From assembly GCF_014023275.1 (NCBI RefSeq), contig NZ_CP054698.1, forward strand, positions 6,595,001 to 6,659,000: a stretch of DNA of 64,000 nucleotides, written 5' to 3'. How positions within the stretch are numbered: position 1 is the first letter of the stretch; the number at the start of each line of letters is the position of its first letter. Under the pieces are notes generated by a model. That model made no database searches. It saw nothing but the letters and a program-made list of their open reading frames with translations, and was not told where the DNA came from. Source of the DNA: Nostoc edaphicum CCNP1411 (GTDB lineage Bacteria > Cyanobacteriota > Cyanobacteriia > Cyanobacteriales > Nostocaceae). Shown here in pieces: positions 27,148-36,520 of this stretch. The translations under genes were made by a program, and so were the position numbers.

Positions 27148-28860
27148 ATGACCAATTCCAAGCCACGCGACGTACAAGTTTTACCAATTGCTACAAATAC
27201 TAAGGCGATCAGAGCACGTAGTTGGTCACGTCTGCGGTTTGAAATTGAATACGCACTTGAAAGAGGTACTACCTCCAATTGCTATTTAATTGAAGCTGAT
27301 AAAACCGCACTTATCGATCCACCGCCAGAAAGCTTTACCGAAATTTATTTAGAGGCATTGCGGCAGACTTTAGATTTGCAAAGTTTGGATTATATAATCC
27401 TGGGTCATTTTAGTCCCAATCGAGTTGCAACCCTGAAAGCAATTTTAGAATTAGCACCACAGGTAACTTTTGTCTGCTCTCTTCCCGGTGCGAACAATTT
27501 GCGTGCTGCTTTCTTAGAGCAAGATTTAAATGTCTTGGTGATGCGGGGGAAAGAAACTCTGGATTTAGGTAAGGGTCATGTTTTGAAATTCTTGCCCACT
27601 CCCAGTCCGCGTTGGCCGGAAGGACTTTGTACCTACGATCAGCAAACTCAAATTCTCTACACAGATAAGTTATTTGCAACTCATCTCTGTGGTGATGAAG
27701 TGTTTGATGATAACTGGGAAGCGCTCAAAGAAGACCAGCGTTACTACTTTAACTGCCTGATGGCTCCCCAAATTCCTCATGTGCAAGCAGCTTTGGAGAA
27801 AATATCCGATTTGCAGGTGAGAATGTATGCTGTGGGTCATGGGCCTTTGGTACGCAGCAGCTTAATCGAACTCACCAAAGCTTATGGAGAATGGAGCCGT
27901 TCTCATAACGATCGCGAAATTTCCGTTGCCCTACTTTACGCTTCAGCTTACGGGAATACAGCGACTTTAGCACAAGCGATCGCTCTGGGATTAACTAAAG
28001 GTGGAGTTGCAGTTAAATCAATCAACTGCGAATTTGCCACCCCTGATGAAATTCGCATCAACTTAGCACAGTCAGAGGGTTTTATCATTGGTTCTCCTAC
28101 CATTGGTGGTCATGCGCCAACTCCCATTCATACTGCTTTAGGGATTGTGATATCAAGCGGTGACAACAGTAAACTCGCTGGGGTATTTGGTTCTTATGGC
28201 TGGAGTGGCGAAGCCTTTGACTTAATCGAAGGTAAACTCCGGGATTCTGGATATCGCTTTGGCTTTGACACCCTGAAGGTGAAGTTTAAACCTGATGATG
28301 TCACTCTCAAGTTCTGTGAAGAACTAGGTACAGACTTTGCCCAAACACTGAAAAAAGCTAAAAAGGTACGTGTACCACAACAAGCCGCTACCCCTGTGGA
28401 ACAGGCTGTTGGCCGGATTGTTGGTTCCGTTTGCGTGGTGACAGCTAAACAAGGAGAAGTGTCTACCGCAATGCTAGGCGCTTGGGTTTCTCAAGCCACC
28501 TTCAATCCACCCGGAATAACAGTTGCGATCGCTAAAGAACGAGCGATCGAATCTTTAATGTATCCCGGCGGTAAGTTTGCCTTAAATATTTTACCTGAAG
28601 GCAATCATCAAGACTACATGAAGCATTTCCGTAAATCTTTCGCGCCTGGGGAAGATCGATTTGCCAACTTTAGTACAGCAGTTGCAGATAATGGCTGTAC
28701 CGTCCTCACTGATGCATTAGCATATTTGGAATGCTCAGTCAACCAACGTCTGGAATGTGGCGATCATTGGGTTGTGTATGCAACTGTGGATGAAGGTAAA
28801 TTACTCAAGCCTGATGCTGTTACTGCCATCAACCATCGTAAGACAGGCACTCATTATTAA
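27148..28860 (+). CDS. flv1: flavodiiron protein Flv1-type
   Basis: Partner of Flv3, 570 residues, same three-domain layout. The diiron ligands are mostly lost: HFSPNR stands where Flv3 has [14 protein letters not shown] replaces the His-containing loop, and TDKLF replaces CDAFG; only GHGPL remains. That substitution pattern defines Flv1-type proteins, which work as heterodimers with Flv3. I start at [13 protein letters not shown]; the 12 codons before it are repeat DNA. The flavodoxin segment ([19 protein letters not shown]) and reductase domain are complete. A terminator lies 280 bp downstream. Confidence 0.93.
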   Translation: MTNSKPRDVQVLPIATNTKAIRARSWSRLRFEIEYALERGTTSNCYLIEADKTALIDPPPESFTEIYLEALRQTLDLQSLDYIILGHFSPNRVATLKAILELAPQVTFVCSLPGANNLRAAFLEQDLNVLVMRGKETLDLGKGHVLKFLPTPSPRWPEGLCTYDQQTQILYTDKLFATHLCGDEVFDDNWEALKEDQRYYFNCLMAPQIPHVQAALEKISDLQVRMYAVGHGPLVRSSLIELTKAYGEWSRSHNDREISVALLYASAYGNTATLAQAIALGLTKGGVAVKSINCEFATPDEIRINLAQSEGFIIGSPTIGGHAPTPIHTALGIVISSGDNSKLAGVFGSYGWSGEAFDLIEGKLRDSGYRFGFDTLKVKFKPDDVTLKFCEELGTDFAQTLKKAKKVRVPQQAATPVEQAVGRIVGSVCVVTAKQGEVSTAMLGAWVSQATFNPPGITVAIAKERAIESLMYPGGKFALNILPEGNHQDYMKHFRKSFAPGEDRFANFSTAVADNGCTVLTDALAYLECSVNQRLECGDHWVVYATVDEGKLLKPDAVTAINHRKTGTHY

Positions 28861-29142
28861 ATCTTTATAGGTACTCTTCAACTTAGAAGATTACCCTGCA
28901 ATGCAACTCTAGCAGCATTTTTGTTACTTACTCTGTCTGCTAGAGATACAATCAACCTCAATACTTGTCGGTTAAGTGGGAAAGGGGAAGGTGGGGCCCC
29001 CTCTGGGGATAAGGGGCGGGGGGAAAGGGAAATTAAAAACCTTTAACCCTTACTTTTTAACCCTTTCCCAAAACCAAACTTTGGGTTCAAAATGCTTAAC
29101 CGAGTAGTATTGCAATCAACCTCACTAGATGTCTGTACATCT

Positions 29143-29190
29143 AAATGAATCCACTTATCACTCTCATGTGTAGGTGGATTCATTTTTTTT
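29143..29190 (+). terminator. strong intrinsic terminator
   Basis: AAATGAATCCAC (29143-29154) pairs with GTGGATTCATTT (29174-29185), a perfect 12-bp stem with a run of eight T's. It ends the flv3-flv1 transcript. The rest of the 28861-29446 spacer has a G-rich stretch near 28977-29030 and no gene that I can see. Confidence 0.9.
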
Positions 29191-29446
29191 GCTAGGAAAA
29201 AGGTTTTGAGGTAAAAGCGTGTTCTGCTGGTCAGGGATGCCTGCTATAAACCATGAGATAAAATCCTGTATCAATGCGTTTATAAATAACAGCAACCGCA
29301 GAACAGACGTATCTACATAATAAATTCATAGTTTTTTTATCATAAGTTTACACGTATATAGTGAAGAATTTAGCGAGTGCAAAATATGATTAAGCGAAGG
29401 TTATGAAACTTTTAAAATCTGCTCTCATCAGTAATTGTAATGTTTC

Positions 29447-30562
29447 ATGACTAAGCCAGACAATTTATTACATTTAGCCAGTGAAAATAAGGAGATATTA
29501 TTGATTAGGAAAATAGACGCGCAAAGTTTTGAGCTTAAGCCCCTTGGGATGTATTTGGTTGAAGCTGAACTAATCACTCCAGATGAATTAGACACAGCAC
29601 TTAAGATACAAAAGTTGAGTGGTGAGCAGTTGGGAAAAATTCTGGCAATGCATGGTTTTGTTAGGCAGCAAACCATTGAGTACTTCATGTCAAACGTTGT
29701 ATTGCCAGGGCGACGCAAAATCCTGAAAAACCAGTCTTATTCAGACAATGGTAACAGCGATCGCATCTCTGTAATTGAGCCAACGAGTTATATAAAACCA
29801 GTAGATGCGATCGCAGCGTTGCAATCATCGCATAAATTGAAAGTATATCTTTCTGCCAACAAAACCCTCAAATTCCTGCTTGGCGTGGTACTTTGCTTGG
29901 CTATTATCAGTCTTTTGGCTAATTACAATGTCTACTATCTACCTGACTTCCCTGGGAGAGATATCTCTAGAATTCTATTCGATCTCAACAGCGAGGATAA
30001 TATTCCTACAATTTACTCTGGAGGAGCTTTACTATTTTGTTCTATTCTGCTACAGATCATCTTCCAAGCTCAGAGGTTAGCTAAGAATAAAGATGTCTGG
30101 GCATGGAGAGGATTGTCAATAGTTTTTGCTGGTTTATTCTTAGATGAATTGATCGGTCTTCATGAAAGACTAACTACACCACTGCGAGGTACATTTAATA
30201 CTAGTGGTTTTCTTTACTACGCTTGGGTGATTGCGGGTGCTATCTTCGTACTCCTCTTTTTGCTAGTATTTGGGCGATTTGTCGCTACTCTTCCTGGCAA
30301 GACACGACGCTTATTTTTCATTGCTGGAACAATCTACGTAGCAGGTGCAATTGCTACTGAATTGGTAAGCGGATACTATGAATATTACTACACCCCCAGT
30401 AGCATGGTTTATGTCTTCATAACAACTATAGAAGAAGTGCTAGAGATGCTGGGCATAGTTATCTTTATTTATGCGCTGTTGTCGTACATAAGTTGCAATA
30501 TTAAAGGTATAGATATAGGAATCCACATTATTGATTCTAGAAAGCAAGATCAGCGGACTTAG
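29447..30562 (+). CDS. membrane protein with GspE-N-like head, function unknown
   Basis: Not a named family to me; 371 residues. Residues about 30-90 (PLGMYLVEAELITPDELDTA, then GEQLGKILAMHGFV) look like the small helical domain at the N-terminus of type II secretion/pilus ATPases (GspE-N/MshEN), which can bind cyclic-di-GMP. Then come about six membrane helices from residue 140. Between them sit conserved-looking polar motifs, LDELIGLHERL and TTIEEVLEMLGI, with Asp, Glu and His inside or next to helices. That suggests a metal or catalytic site in the membrane. The start ATG has no clear ribosome binding site. It stands alone after the flv terminator. Confidence 0.7.
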   Translation: MTKPDNLLHLASENKEILLIRKIDAQSFELKPLGMYLVEAELITPDELDTALKIQKLSGEQLGKILAMHGFVRQQTIEYFMSNVVLPGRRKILKNQSYSDNGNSDRISVIEPTSYIKPVDAIAALQSSHKLKVYLSANKTLKFLLGVVLCLAIISLLANYNVYYLPDFPGRDISRILFDLNSEDNIPTIYSGGALLFCSILLQIIFQAQRLAKNKDVWAWRGLSIVFAGLFLDELIGLHERLTTPLRGTFNTSGFLYYAWVIAGAIFVLLFLLVFGRFVATLPGKTRRLFFIAGTIYVAGAIATELVSGYYEYYYTPSSMVYVFITTIEEVLEMLGIVIFIYALLSYISCNIKGIDIGIHIIDSRKQDQRT

Positions 30563-30618
30563 AGGTTGTTTGAAAAGTATGATTGCTAACATCTAAGCCT
30601 CGGAAACTTAACCCCCTT

Positions 30619-30665
30619 GTACCGCAAGGCGGAATTAAAAATTAAAAATTAAAAATGAAGACAGC
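30619..30665. repeat. dispersed repeat (GTACCGCAAGGCGGAATT)
   Basis: A 47-bp unit that begins GTACCGCAAGGCGGAATT, continues with AATTAAA heptamers and ends AATGAAGACAGC. A near-identical copy with one more heptamer lies at 49346-49399, where it supplies the C-terminus and stop codon of a gene. Confidence 0.85.
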
Positions 30666-30796
30666 GTAAGGGTTTTGTTGATTGGGAATGGGTGGTTTAT
30701 TTCCGCCGTGTTGTACTAGTCATATTCCCTACAAGGGAATGGGGATTTTAAAGCCTCTTGAACTTTTGAGAAGAGGTTTGGCAGTGGAATTTATAG

Positions 30797-31126
30797 TATA
30801 TTTTGCAACTTTTAAAATATCCTCTAACTGCCCGAAATCTACTACTCACTCAGAATAGTAACAATCTGGAAATCACTTTTGAAGGGGTGGTTCATGAAAA
30901 AGTTATCCTGCAAAACTTTGCTCTGGAAAAACTAGATAATCTCTCAGCAGTGGGTAAGATCCTGTTTAATGAGCCAATTACAATTAGTGACAGCTTTGAT
31001 ATCCTGAAAGCCAACTCCATCCAAAGCACCATCTTCAACAAAAACACAGTCACCTTTCTGGATGACCTGAAAAATAATGTCAATGGTTTTGACAACTTAG
31101 CTGATGTCATCAATGGTCAGGGGTGA
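30797..31126 (+). pseudogene. internal fragment of a larger secreted or adhesin-like protein
   Basis: An open frame of about 109 codons begins directly after a stop codon and has no ATG near its start (first usable codon TTG at 30803). The sequence (TARNLLLTQNSNNLEITFEG, then SFDILKANSIQSTIFNKN) is Asn/Leu/Ile-rich, like parts of large bacterial surface or calcium-binding proteins. It is probably a leftover piece; a very short real gene cannot be excluded. Confidence 0.35.
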
Positions 31127-31303
31127 GTGCAATTTCAGTATTAAAGCGGAAATAATATAAATTCACTTGCTGAAATTCCGCAATTGCCACCAAGACAATT
31201 GCAAAAACGCAGTGTAGCCTTTAACTAGAAAAAGAGTATCAAGGCAGTTCTTAGACAAAACGCCAACTATGGCTACTAAACTTTTATAATATTTGTTGTT
31301 CTT

Positions 31304-31483
31304 ATGACTCCAAAACACACCAAAATTCAATTTCCCCTTTGGCAGTATCTGAACCAGCCTTTATTTAGCCACAATACTAAATTAGTATTGAATCCCCAAC
31401 GCTTTGCATTGATCTGGCGTCTGCAACTTCTAGAACGCTGCTGGACTAAAGAATGTGATGCCAAAGGGCCTCAACAGCATTAG
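31304..31483 (+). CDS. small hypothetical protein (59 aa)
   Basis: Below the usual length cut-off. ATG to TAG gives 59 residues beginning MTPKHTKIQFPLWQYLNQPL, with aromatic and basic residues (RFALIWRLQLLERCW) in the second half, as in a soluble, helical protein. It ends 20 bp before the convergent symporter gene. The residue mix is protein-like and the frame is clean, but no family or ribosome binding site is certain. Confidence 0.45.
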   Translation: MTPKHTKIQFPLWQYLNQPLFSHNTKLVLNPQRFALIWRLQLLERCWTKECDAKGPQQH

Positions 31484-31503
31484 CTAGCTAAAAAGCCGTC
31501 AAA

Positions 31504-32796
31504 CTAAGCCTCGTCCACAGAACGGGGCTTTTTGCCGTCAAGTAAAGCACTAACAGTCATGTCTCCCATAACATTAATCGCGGTACGGCAGCGATCTAGA
31601 AACCAGTCTACAGTAACTAGCAAAGCAATGTACTGGGTAGGTAAGCCTACAGAAGTGAAGACCAGTGTCATCGTTACCAGTCCAGCATTAGGAATATTCG
31701 CCGCACCTACAGATGCAAAAATCGAGGTAAGGATGACAATTAACTGCTGTCCTAGACTTAGATGTTGCCCAATTAGTTGGGAAATATATAACGCAGACAT
31801 TGCTTCATAGAGGGCAGTGCCATCATTGTTGAAATTTGCCCCGACTAATGCCCCCAAAGCAGCAGAAGATTCCCTTAAACCAACTTTCGTTTGCAAAACC
31901 TCAAAGGTTATGGGCATTGCCGCTGCGGAGGAAGAAGTTGAGAAAGCTGTCAAAAAGGCATCAGAACCGCCAGCTAGAAATTTTAGCGGGTGTACCCAAG
32001 AACCAAATTTTACTCTGGTGAGGTAGTAACACGCTTGCAATACCAGCGCTAACAACACCGCGACGATGAATGCACCCAAAGATTTAAACGGTGCAAAGCC
32101 CTGCATCGCAACGGTTTTAGCAACAATCCCAAATACTGCGAACGGCACTAAGGCAATTACCCAGTTGAGGACACGAACTACCGCTTCAAATAAAATTCCG
32201 ATGACATCCTCAATTGGCTGGTATCCGTTCTTACCTTGGGCGATTTGTTCAGTTTTTAATGCCCGCAGAACGATGCCAAAACTTAGAGCAATCACAATTA
32301 GTTGGATGACATTATTATCAACTAATGGCTTGAGAACAGCCTCCGGTACAGCATCTTTGAGTATTCCCCAAGGGTCAAGACTCTGAGGAGTTATTTCTGT
32401 ACTTGTTGAGGTCGTTACATTCCCCCAAGTCCCCGGACGTAGTACATTCGCGACGAAAAGCCCCACTAAAATAGCTACGGTAGTGTTGGTTAAAAGTAGT
32501 ACTGCCAGCCGCCGTCCGGCTGTCCCAGGGATATTGGTAGTCATCAAAGTATGCAGCACTGCTACCAGAATCAGAGGTGTAGCCAAGGCGCGGAGAGCCT
32601 TTAGCACCAATTCCGCCGGAATTGCTAAATTATTGATTAAGGTGGCGTTGCTGGGATTGGGATTCCCTGCACCAAGGGCAATTCCGACACTGACTGCCAC
32701 TACTAGGGCGATGAGAATTTGCAATGTGAGAGGGATACGCTGCCACCAAGGGCGAGTTTTGGTTGCAGGCGAAGTAGTACTCTCTGTTTGACTCAT
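31504..32796 (-). CDS. dicarboxylate/amino acid:cation symporter (DAACS family)
   Basis: Secondary transporter of the GltP/DctA (glutamate or C4-dicarboxylate) family, 430 residues, about eight membrane helices plus two hairpin loops. Family landmarks are the serine-rich hairpin AFSTSSSAAAMPITFEVLQ and the ANFNNDGTALYEA segment, in the place of the usual NMDGTALY sodium-substrate motif. The late DRCRTAINVMGD contains the substrate-binding Asp/Arg region. The changed FNNDG suggests a somewhat different cation or substrate preference. It is a single gene, convergent with the small ORF and divergent from dnaE. Confidence 0.92.
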   Translation of the reverse strand: MSQTESTTSPATKTRPWWQRIPLTLQILIALVVAVSVGIALGAGNPNPSNATLINNLAIPAELVLKALRALATPLILVAVLHTLMTTNIPGTAGRRLAVLLLTNTTVAILVGLFVANVLRPGTWGNVTTSTSTEITPQSLDPWGILKDAVPEAVLKPLVDNNVIQLIVIALSFGIVLRALKTEQIAQGKNGYQPIEDVIGILFEAVVRVLNWVIALVPFAVFGIVAKTVAMQGFAPFKSLGAFIVAVLLALVLQACYYLTRVKFGSWVHPLKFLAGGSDAFLTAFSTSSSAAAMPITFEVLQTKVGLRESSAALGALVGANFNNDGTALYEAMSALYISQLIGQHLSLGQQLIVILTSIFASVGAANIPNAGLVTMTLVFTSVGLPTQYIALLVTVDWFLDRCRTAINVMGDMTVSALLDGKKPRSVDEA

Positions 32797-32989
32797 TAGT
32801 TAAATACTGGTTAACTGCTGTAACTATTAAAACAACACTAATGTTAGTGGCAATTTCGGAAAAAGAACAGCTTAAATTTTGGGTAAAAACTGTTAATCTA
32901 AGATTCCGTTGGTTTGCAAAATCTGGCTCGAAAGGGTATACCACAAGGTAGGCCCCTAGAGGTATCTTGGCTTGTGGTTGGAGATGCTT

Positions 32990-35620
32990 ATGTCCTTTGT
33001 CCCTTTACATATTCACAGTGACTACAGTCTGCTCGATGGGGCAAGTCAGCTACCAGAGTTAGTGAATCAGGCGATCGCACTGGGGATGAAAGCGATCGCT
33101 CTTACCGATCATGGTGTTATGTATGGCGCTGTTGAACTGATCAAAATTTGCCGTAGTCAAAATATTAAGCCGATTATCGGCAATGAAATGTATGTAATTA
33201 ACGGCGATATCGAGAAACAAGAACGCCGTCCCAAATATCATCAGGTAGTTTTAGCTAAAAATACCAAAGGTTACAAAAATTTAGTCAAATTAACCACAAT
33301 TTCTCACCTCAAAGGTGTTCAAGGTAAAGGAATTTTTTCTCGCCCTTGTATTAATAAAGATTTATTAAAAGAATATCATGAAGGCTTGATCGTCACCAGC
33401 GCTTGTTTGGGTGGAGAAGTCCCCCAAGCGATTCTCAGTAATAGACCAGATGCAGCCCGAAAAGTTGCTCAGTGGTATAAAGATGTATTTGGTGATGATT
33501 ATTATCTAGAAATTCAAGACCACGGTTCCCAAGAAGACCGGATTGTTAATGTTGAAATAGTCAAAATTGCGCGGGAACTAGGCATTAAAATCATTGCCAC
33601 TAATGATTCACATTTTATATCTTGTTTTGACGTTGAAGCCCACGATGCTTTGCTATGTATTCAAACTGGCAAATTAATTGTTGAAGATAAGCGGATGCGT
33701 TATAGCGGTACAGAGTATCTCAAATCTGGTGAGGAGATGCGGCAGCTATTTCGTGACCATTTACCGGATGATGTAATTGCAGAAGCGATCGCTACTACTG
33801 AAGAAGTGGCCGATAAAGTCGAGCCTTACCATATCATGGGTGAGCCTCAGATTCCTACACCTCCGATTCCTTCTGGTCATACTGCTGACACTTACGCCGA
33901 AGATGTTGCATGGAGCGGACTTTTAGAACGCTTAAATCGCAAATCTCGCCAGGAAGTCGATTCCGTCTATAAAGAAAGATTGGAATACGAACTGAAAATG
34001 ATTCAGCAGATGGGTTTTTCTAAATACTTTTTAGTTGTATGGGACTACATCAAATTTGCTAGAGATAATAATATTCCTGTGGGGCCCGGTCGGGGTTCGG
34101 CGGCTGGTTCATTAGTTGCTTATGCAATGCGAATTACTAATATTGATCCTGTACATCATGGGTTACTATTTGAGCGTTTCTTGAACCCAGAACGGAAATC
34201 CATGCCTGATATTGATACGGATTTCTGTATTGAACAACGGGATAAAGTTATTGAATATGTAACTGAAAAATATGGTGCAGATAGAGTTGCCCAAATTATT
34301 ACTTTTAACCGCCTAACTTCTAAAGCAGTTTTGAAAGATGTCGCCAGAGTATTAAATATTCCCTACGGGGAAGCTGACAAAATGGCGAAAATGATTCCTG
34401 TGGTGCGGGGGAAACCAACGAAACTCAAGGTGATGGTTTCCGATAAAACTCCAGAACCAGAGTTTAAAGAGAAATATGATAAAGAACCCCATGTTCGTCA
34501 TTGGCTTGATATGGCGATGCGAATTGAAGGAACTAACAAAACTTTTGGTGTTCATGCAGCAGGTGTGGTAATTTCTGCCGATCCACTTGATGAAATTGTG
34601 CCGTTACAGAAGAATAATGACGGTTCTGTGATTACCCAATATTTCATGGAAGACTTGGAATCAATGGGTTTGTTGAAAATGGATTTTCTGGGTTTGCGGA
34701 ACCTGACGCTAATTCAAAAAACTGTAGATTTGATTCAAGAAACGAGAGGATATCGGGTTGATCCTGATGAAATTCCCCGCCAGGAAAGAAAAGCCCAGAG
34801 GATATTAGCTAAAGGTGAACATAGCAGTTTACCTAAAGATGTCCAAAAAACTTATGAACTATTAGAAGCAGGTGAGTTAGAAGGGATATTTCAATTAGAA
34901 TCTTCTGGGATGCGTCAGATCGTGCGAGATTTGAAACCTTCTAATATAGAAGATATTTCTTCAATTTTGGCACTTTATCGACCGGGACCATTAGATGCAG
35001 GGCTGATTCCTAAGTTTATTAATCGCAAACATGGTCGAGAAAAAATTGATTATCAACATACCATTCTGGAACCAATATTAGACGAAACCTATGGAATTAT
35101 GGTCTATCAAGAGCAAATCATGAAAATTGCTCAGGATATGGCGGGATATTCTTTAGGACAAGCTGACTTGCTGCGTCGGGCGATGGGTAAAAAGAAAGTT
35201 TCTGAGATGCAAAAGCAGCGAGAAAAATTCGTGGATGGCGCAGCGAAAAATGGCGTTCAGAAAAAAGTCGCGGATGAATTATTTGAGCAAATGTTGAAGT
35301 TTGCTGAATATTGTTTAAGCTATGACACGGAAATATTGACAGTAGAATATGGATTAATGTCGATTGGAGAAATTGTCGAAAAAGGCATTGAATGTAGTGT
35401 GTACAGCGTTGATAATAATGGAAATATTTACACGCAACCTGTAGCACAATGGCACGATCGCGGACAACAAGAGGTGTTTGAGTATTGCTTGGAAGATGGT
35501 TCATTGATTCGGGCAACAAAAGACCATAAATTTATGACTGCTGATGGTCAAATGTTGCCAATTGATGAAATATTTGAACGGGAATTGGATTTGATGCGGG
35601 TAGAGGGTTTACCGAATTGA
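32990..35620 (+). CDS. dnaE: DNA polymerase III alpha subunit, N-terminal half fused to split-intein N-half
   Basis: Replicative polymerase, N-part. Extein residues 1-774 cover the PHP domain ([20 protein letters not shown]) and the polymerase core, including PDIDTDFC, a catalytic Asp pair, and [17 protein letters not shown]. The last 102 residues are the N-intein starting at Cys775. The start ATG at 32990 has GGAG seven bases before it; an upstream ATG six codons earlier is less likely. The C-half (C-intein, CFN and remainder) must be elsewhere in the genome; protein trans-splicing then joins the two halves. This split dnaE arrangement is known in cyanobacteria. Confidence 0.98.
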   Translation: MSFVPLHIHSDYSLLDGASQLPELVNQAIALGMKAIALTDHGVMYGAVELIKICRSQNIKPIIGNEMYVINGDIEKQERRPKYHQVVLAKNTKGYKNLVKLTTISHLKGVQGKGIFSRPCINKDLLKEYHEGLIVTSACLGGEVPQAILSNRPDAARKVAQWYKDVFGDDYYLEIQDHGSQEDRIVNVEIVKIARELGIKIIATNDSHFISCFDVEAHDALLCIQTGKLIVEDKRMRYSGTEYLKSGEEMRQLFRDHLPDDVIAEAIATTEEVADKVEPYHIMGEPQIPTPPIPSGHTADTYAEDVAWSGLLERLNRKSRQEVDSVYKERLEYELKMIQQMGFSKYFLVVWDYIKFARDNNIPVGPGRGSAAGSLVAYAMRITNIDPVHHGLLFERFLNPERKSMPDIDTDFCIEQRDKVIEYVTEKYGADRVAQIITFNRLTSKAVLKDVARVLNIPYGEADKMAKMIPVVRGKPTKLKVMVSDKTPEPEFKEKYDKEPHVRHWLDMAMRIEGTNKTFGVHAAGVVISADPLDEIVPLQKNNDGSVITQYFMEDLESMGLLKMDFLGLRNLTLIQKTVDLIQETRGYRVDPDEIPRQERKAQRILAKGEHSSLPKDVQKTYELLEAGELEGIFQLESSGMRQIVRDLKPSNIEDISSILALYRPGPLDAGLIPKFINRKHGREKIDYQHTILEPILDETYGIMVYQEQIMKIAQDMAGYSLGQADLLRRAMGKKKVSEMQKQREKFVDGAAKNGVQKKVADELFEQMLKFAEYCLSYDTEILTVEYGLMSIGEIVEKGIECSVYSVDNNGNIYTQPVAQWHDRGQQEVFEYCLEDGSLIRATKDHKFMTADGQMLPIDEIFERELDLMRVEGLPN
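35312..35617 (+). other. split intein N-half (DnaE-N intein)
   Basis: 102 residues from [20 protein letters not shown] to [13 protein letters not shown]. Splicing residues are visible: Cys1, block-B ATKDHKF (Thr and His), and the preceding extein residues EY. By memory it differs from the Npu DnaE N-intein at about ten positions, for example Asp for Glu at 5, Met-Ser for Leu-Pro at 16-17 and Glu-Gly for Asp-Asn at 98-99. Very fast trans-splicing would be expected by similarity. Confidence 0.97.
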
Positions 35621-35640
35621 GAGGAGAGGTAGTGATAATT

Positions 35641-35880
35641 GAGGAATAGCCAGAATAGCCAGCCAGCCAGGGAATTCTATTCCCTGTCTAATAGTGCAAG
35701 TCCTCTAGAAGAGGACTAAAAAAACTTGGTTTAATTATTCGCTAGTTTTAGATAGTCGTCTTCAGACGACTTTAGCTTTCAGACAGGGAATGAAATTCCC
35801 TGTCTGCTGGCTGCTTTCTGGCTGGCTTCGTGAACTGGCTGGGCTGATTTTCTGGCTGATTCCTGATTCACTGGCTGACT
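35641..35880. repeat. multi-hairpin palindromic element with CTGGCTG heptamers
   Basis: Four perfect hairpins lie in 140 bp: AGGGAAT/ATTCCCT (35669-35685), AGTCCTCT/AGAGGACT (35699-35717), GTCGTCT/AGACGAC (35755-35770) and AGACAGGGAAT/ATTCCCTGTCT (35781-35805). The first and last are copies in inverse relation, and outer GCCAGCC units (35656-35670) face CTGGCTG units (35806-35877). The whole is a large cruciform-like palindrome between dnaE-N and an IS200-type transposase gene, reminiscent of REP/BIME DNA. Confidence 0.85.
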
Positions 35881-35961
35881 GACACTGCTAATATGATAAT
35901 TTTTTTCAGCAATATGGGAAACATAAATGTATGTAAATAAATACAAAATTTAAAAAATATT

Positions 35962-36372
35962 ATGTCTCTGTGGCGACTTTATTATCATATTGTTTGGGCA
36001 ACAAAAAAACGCCAACCTCTAATTACCTCCGATAAAGAAACTGGGCTTTATAATTACATCATTAATAAATCCAATAGTTTAAATTGTAGACTCCATGTCA
36101 TTGGAGGTATTGAAGACCACATACATTTAGTAGTATCTATCCCGCCAACAATAGCGATCGCAGAGTTTGTGAAAAAAATTAAAGGAAGTAGTTCTCACCA
36201 TTTCAACCACAATCTTTGCCCTACATCAGAAAAATTTGCTTGGCAAGAAGGATATGGTATATTCTCTTTGGGCAGTAAGCAACTTGAGCAAGCTGTTATG
36301 TATGTTCAAAATCAAAAAATACATCATCTTGAAGGCACAGTAAATTCCCATTTAGAAAAAGCAGATGCATAA
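35962..36372 (+). CDS. tnpA: IS200/IS605-family Y1 transposase (TnpA)
   Basis: HUH single-strand transposase of 136 residues. The His pair is GIEDHIHLVVS, and the catalytic tyrosine helix is AVMYVQNQKIHH; the beginning LWRLYYHIVWATKKRQPL is typical of IS200 TnpA. It is complete. There is no tnpB next to it. An 11-bp direct repeat, ACTGCTAATAT, flanks it (35884-35894 and 36386-36396). The hairpin-rich DNA upstream could be its recognition substrate, as for REP-associated RAYT transposases, though the protein looks closer to plain TnpA. Confidence 0.9.
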   Translation: MSLWRLYYHIVWATKKRQPLITSDKETGLYNYIINKSNSLNCRLHVIGGIEDHIHLVVSIPPTIAIAEFVKKIKGSSSHHFNHNLCPTSEKFAWQEGYGIFSLGSKQLEQAVMYVQNQKIHHLEGTVNSHLEKADA

Positions 36373-36520
36373 CCAAGAAAAAGAAACTGCTAATATCTAC
36401 GGGCAACTCAAAGCTGATTGATTTAATCAATTTGCACCCAAAGAAAAAAGCAAGCGGAGAAAACTAAAAATAACTGATTTAGGTTTTGGTGAACTAGAGA
36501 GCGTAATTTTGAATTTTGAA

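Noticed and set aside
31532..32791. Plus-strand frames opposite the dicarboxylate symporter
   Set aside because: Shadows of the symporter gene with low-complexity Ala/Lys/Arg content.
35699..35717. Intrinsic terminator for dnaE-N
   Set aside because: The perfect hairpin is followed by A's, not T's, on the coding strand.
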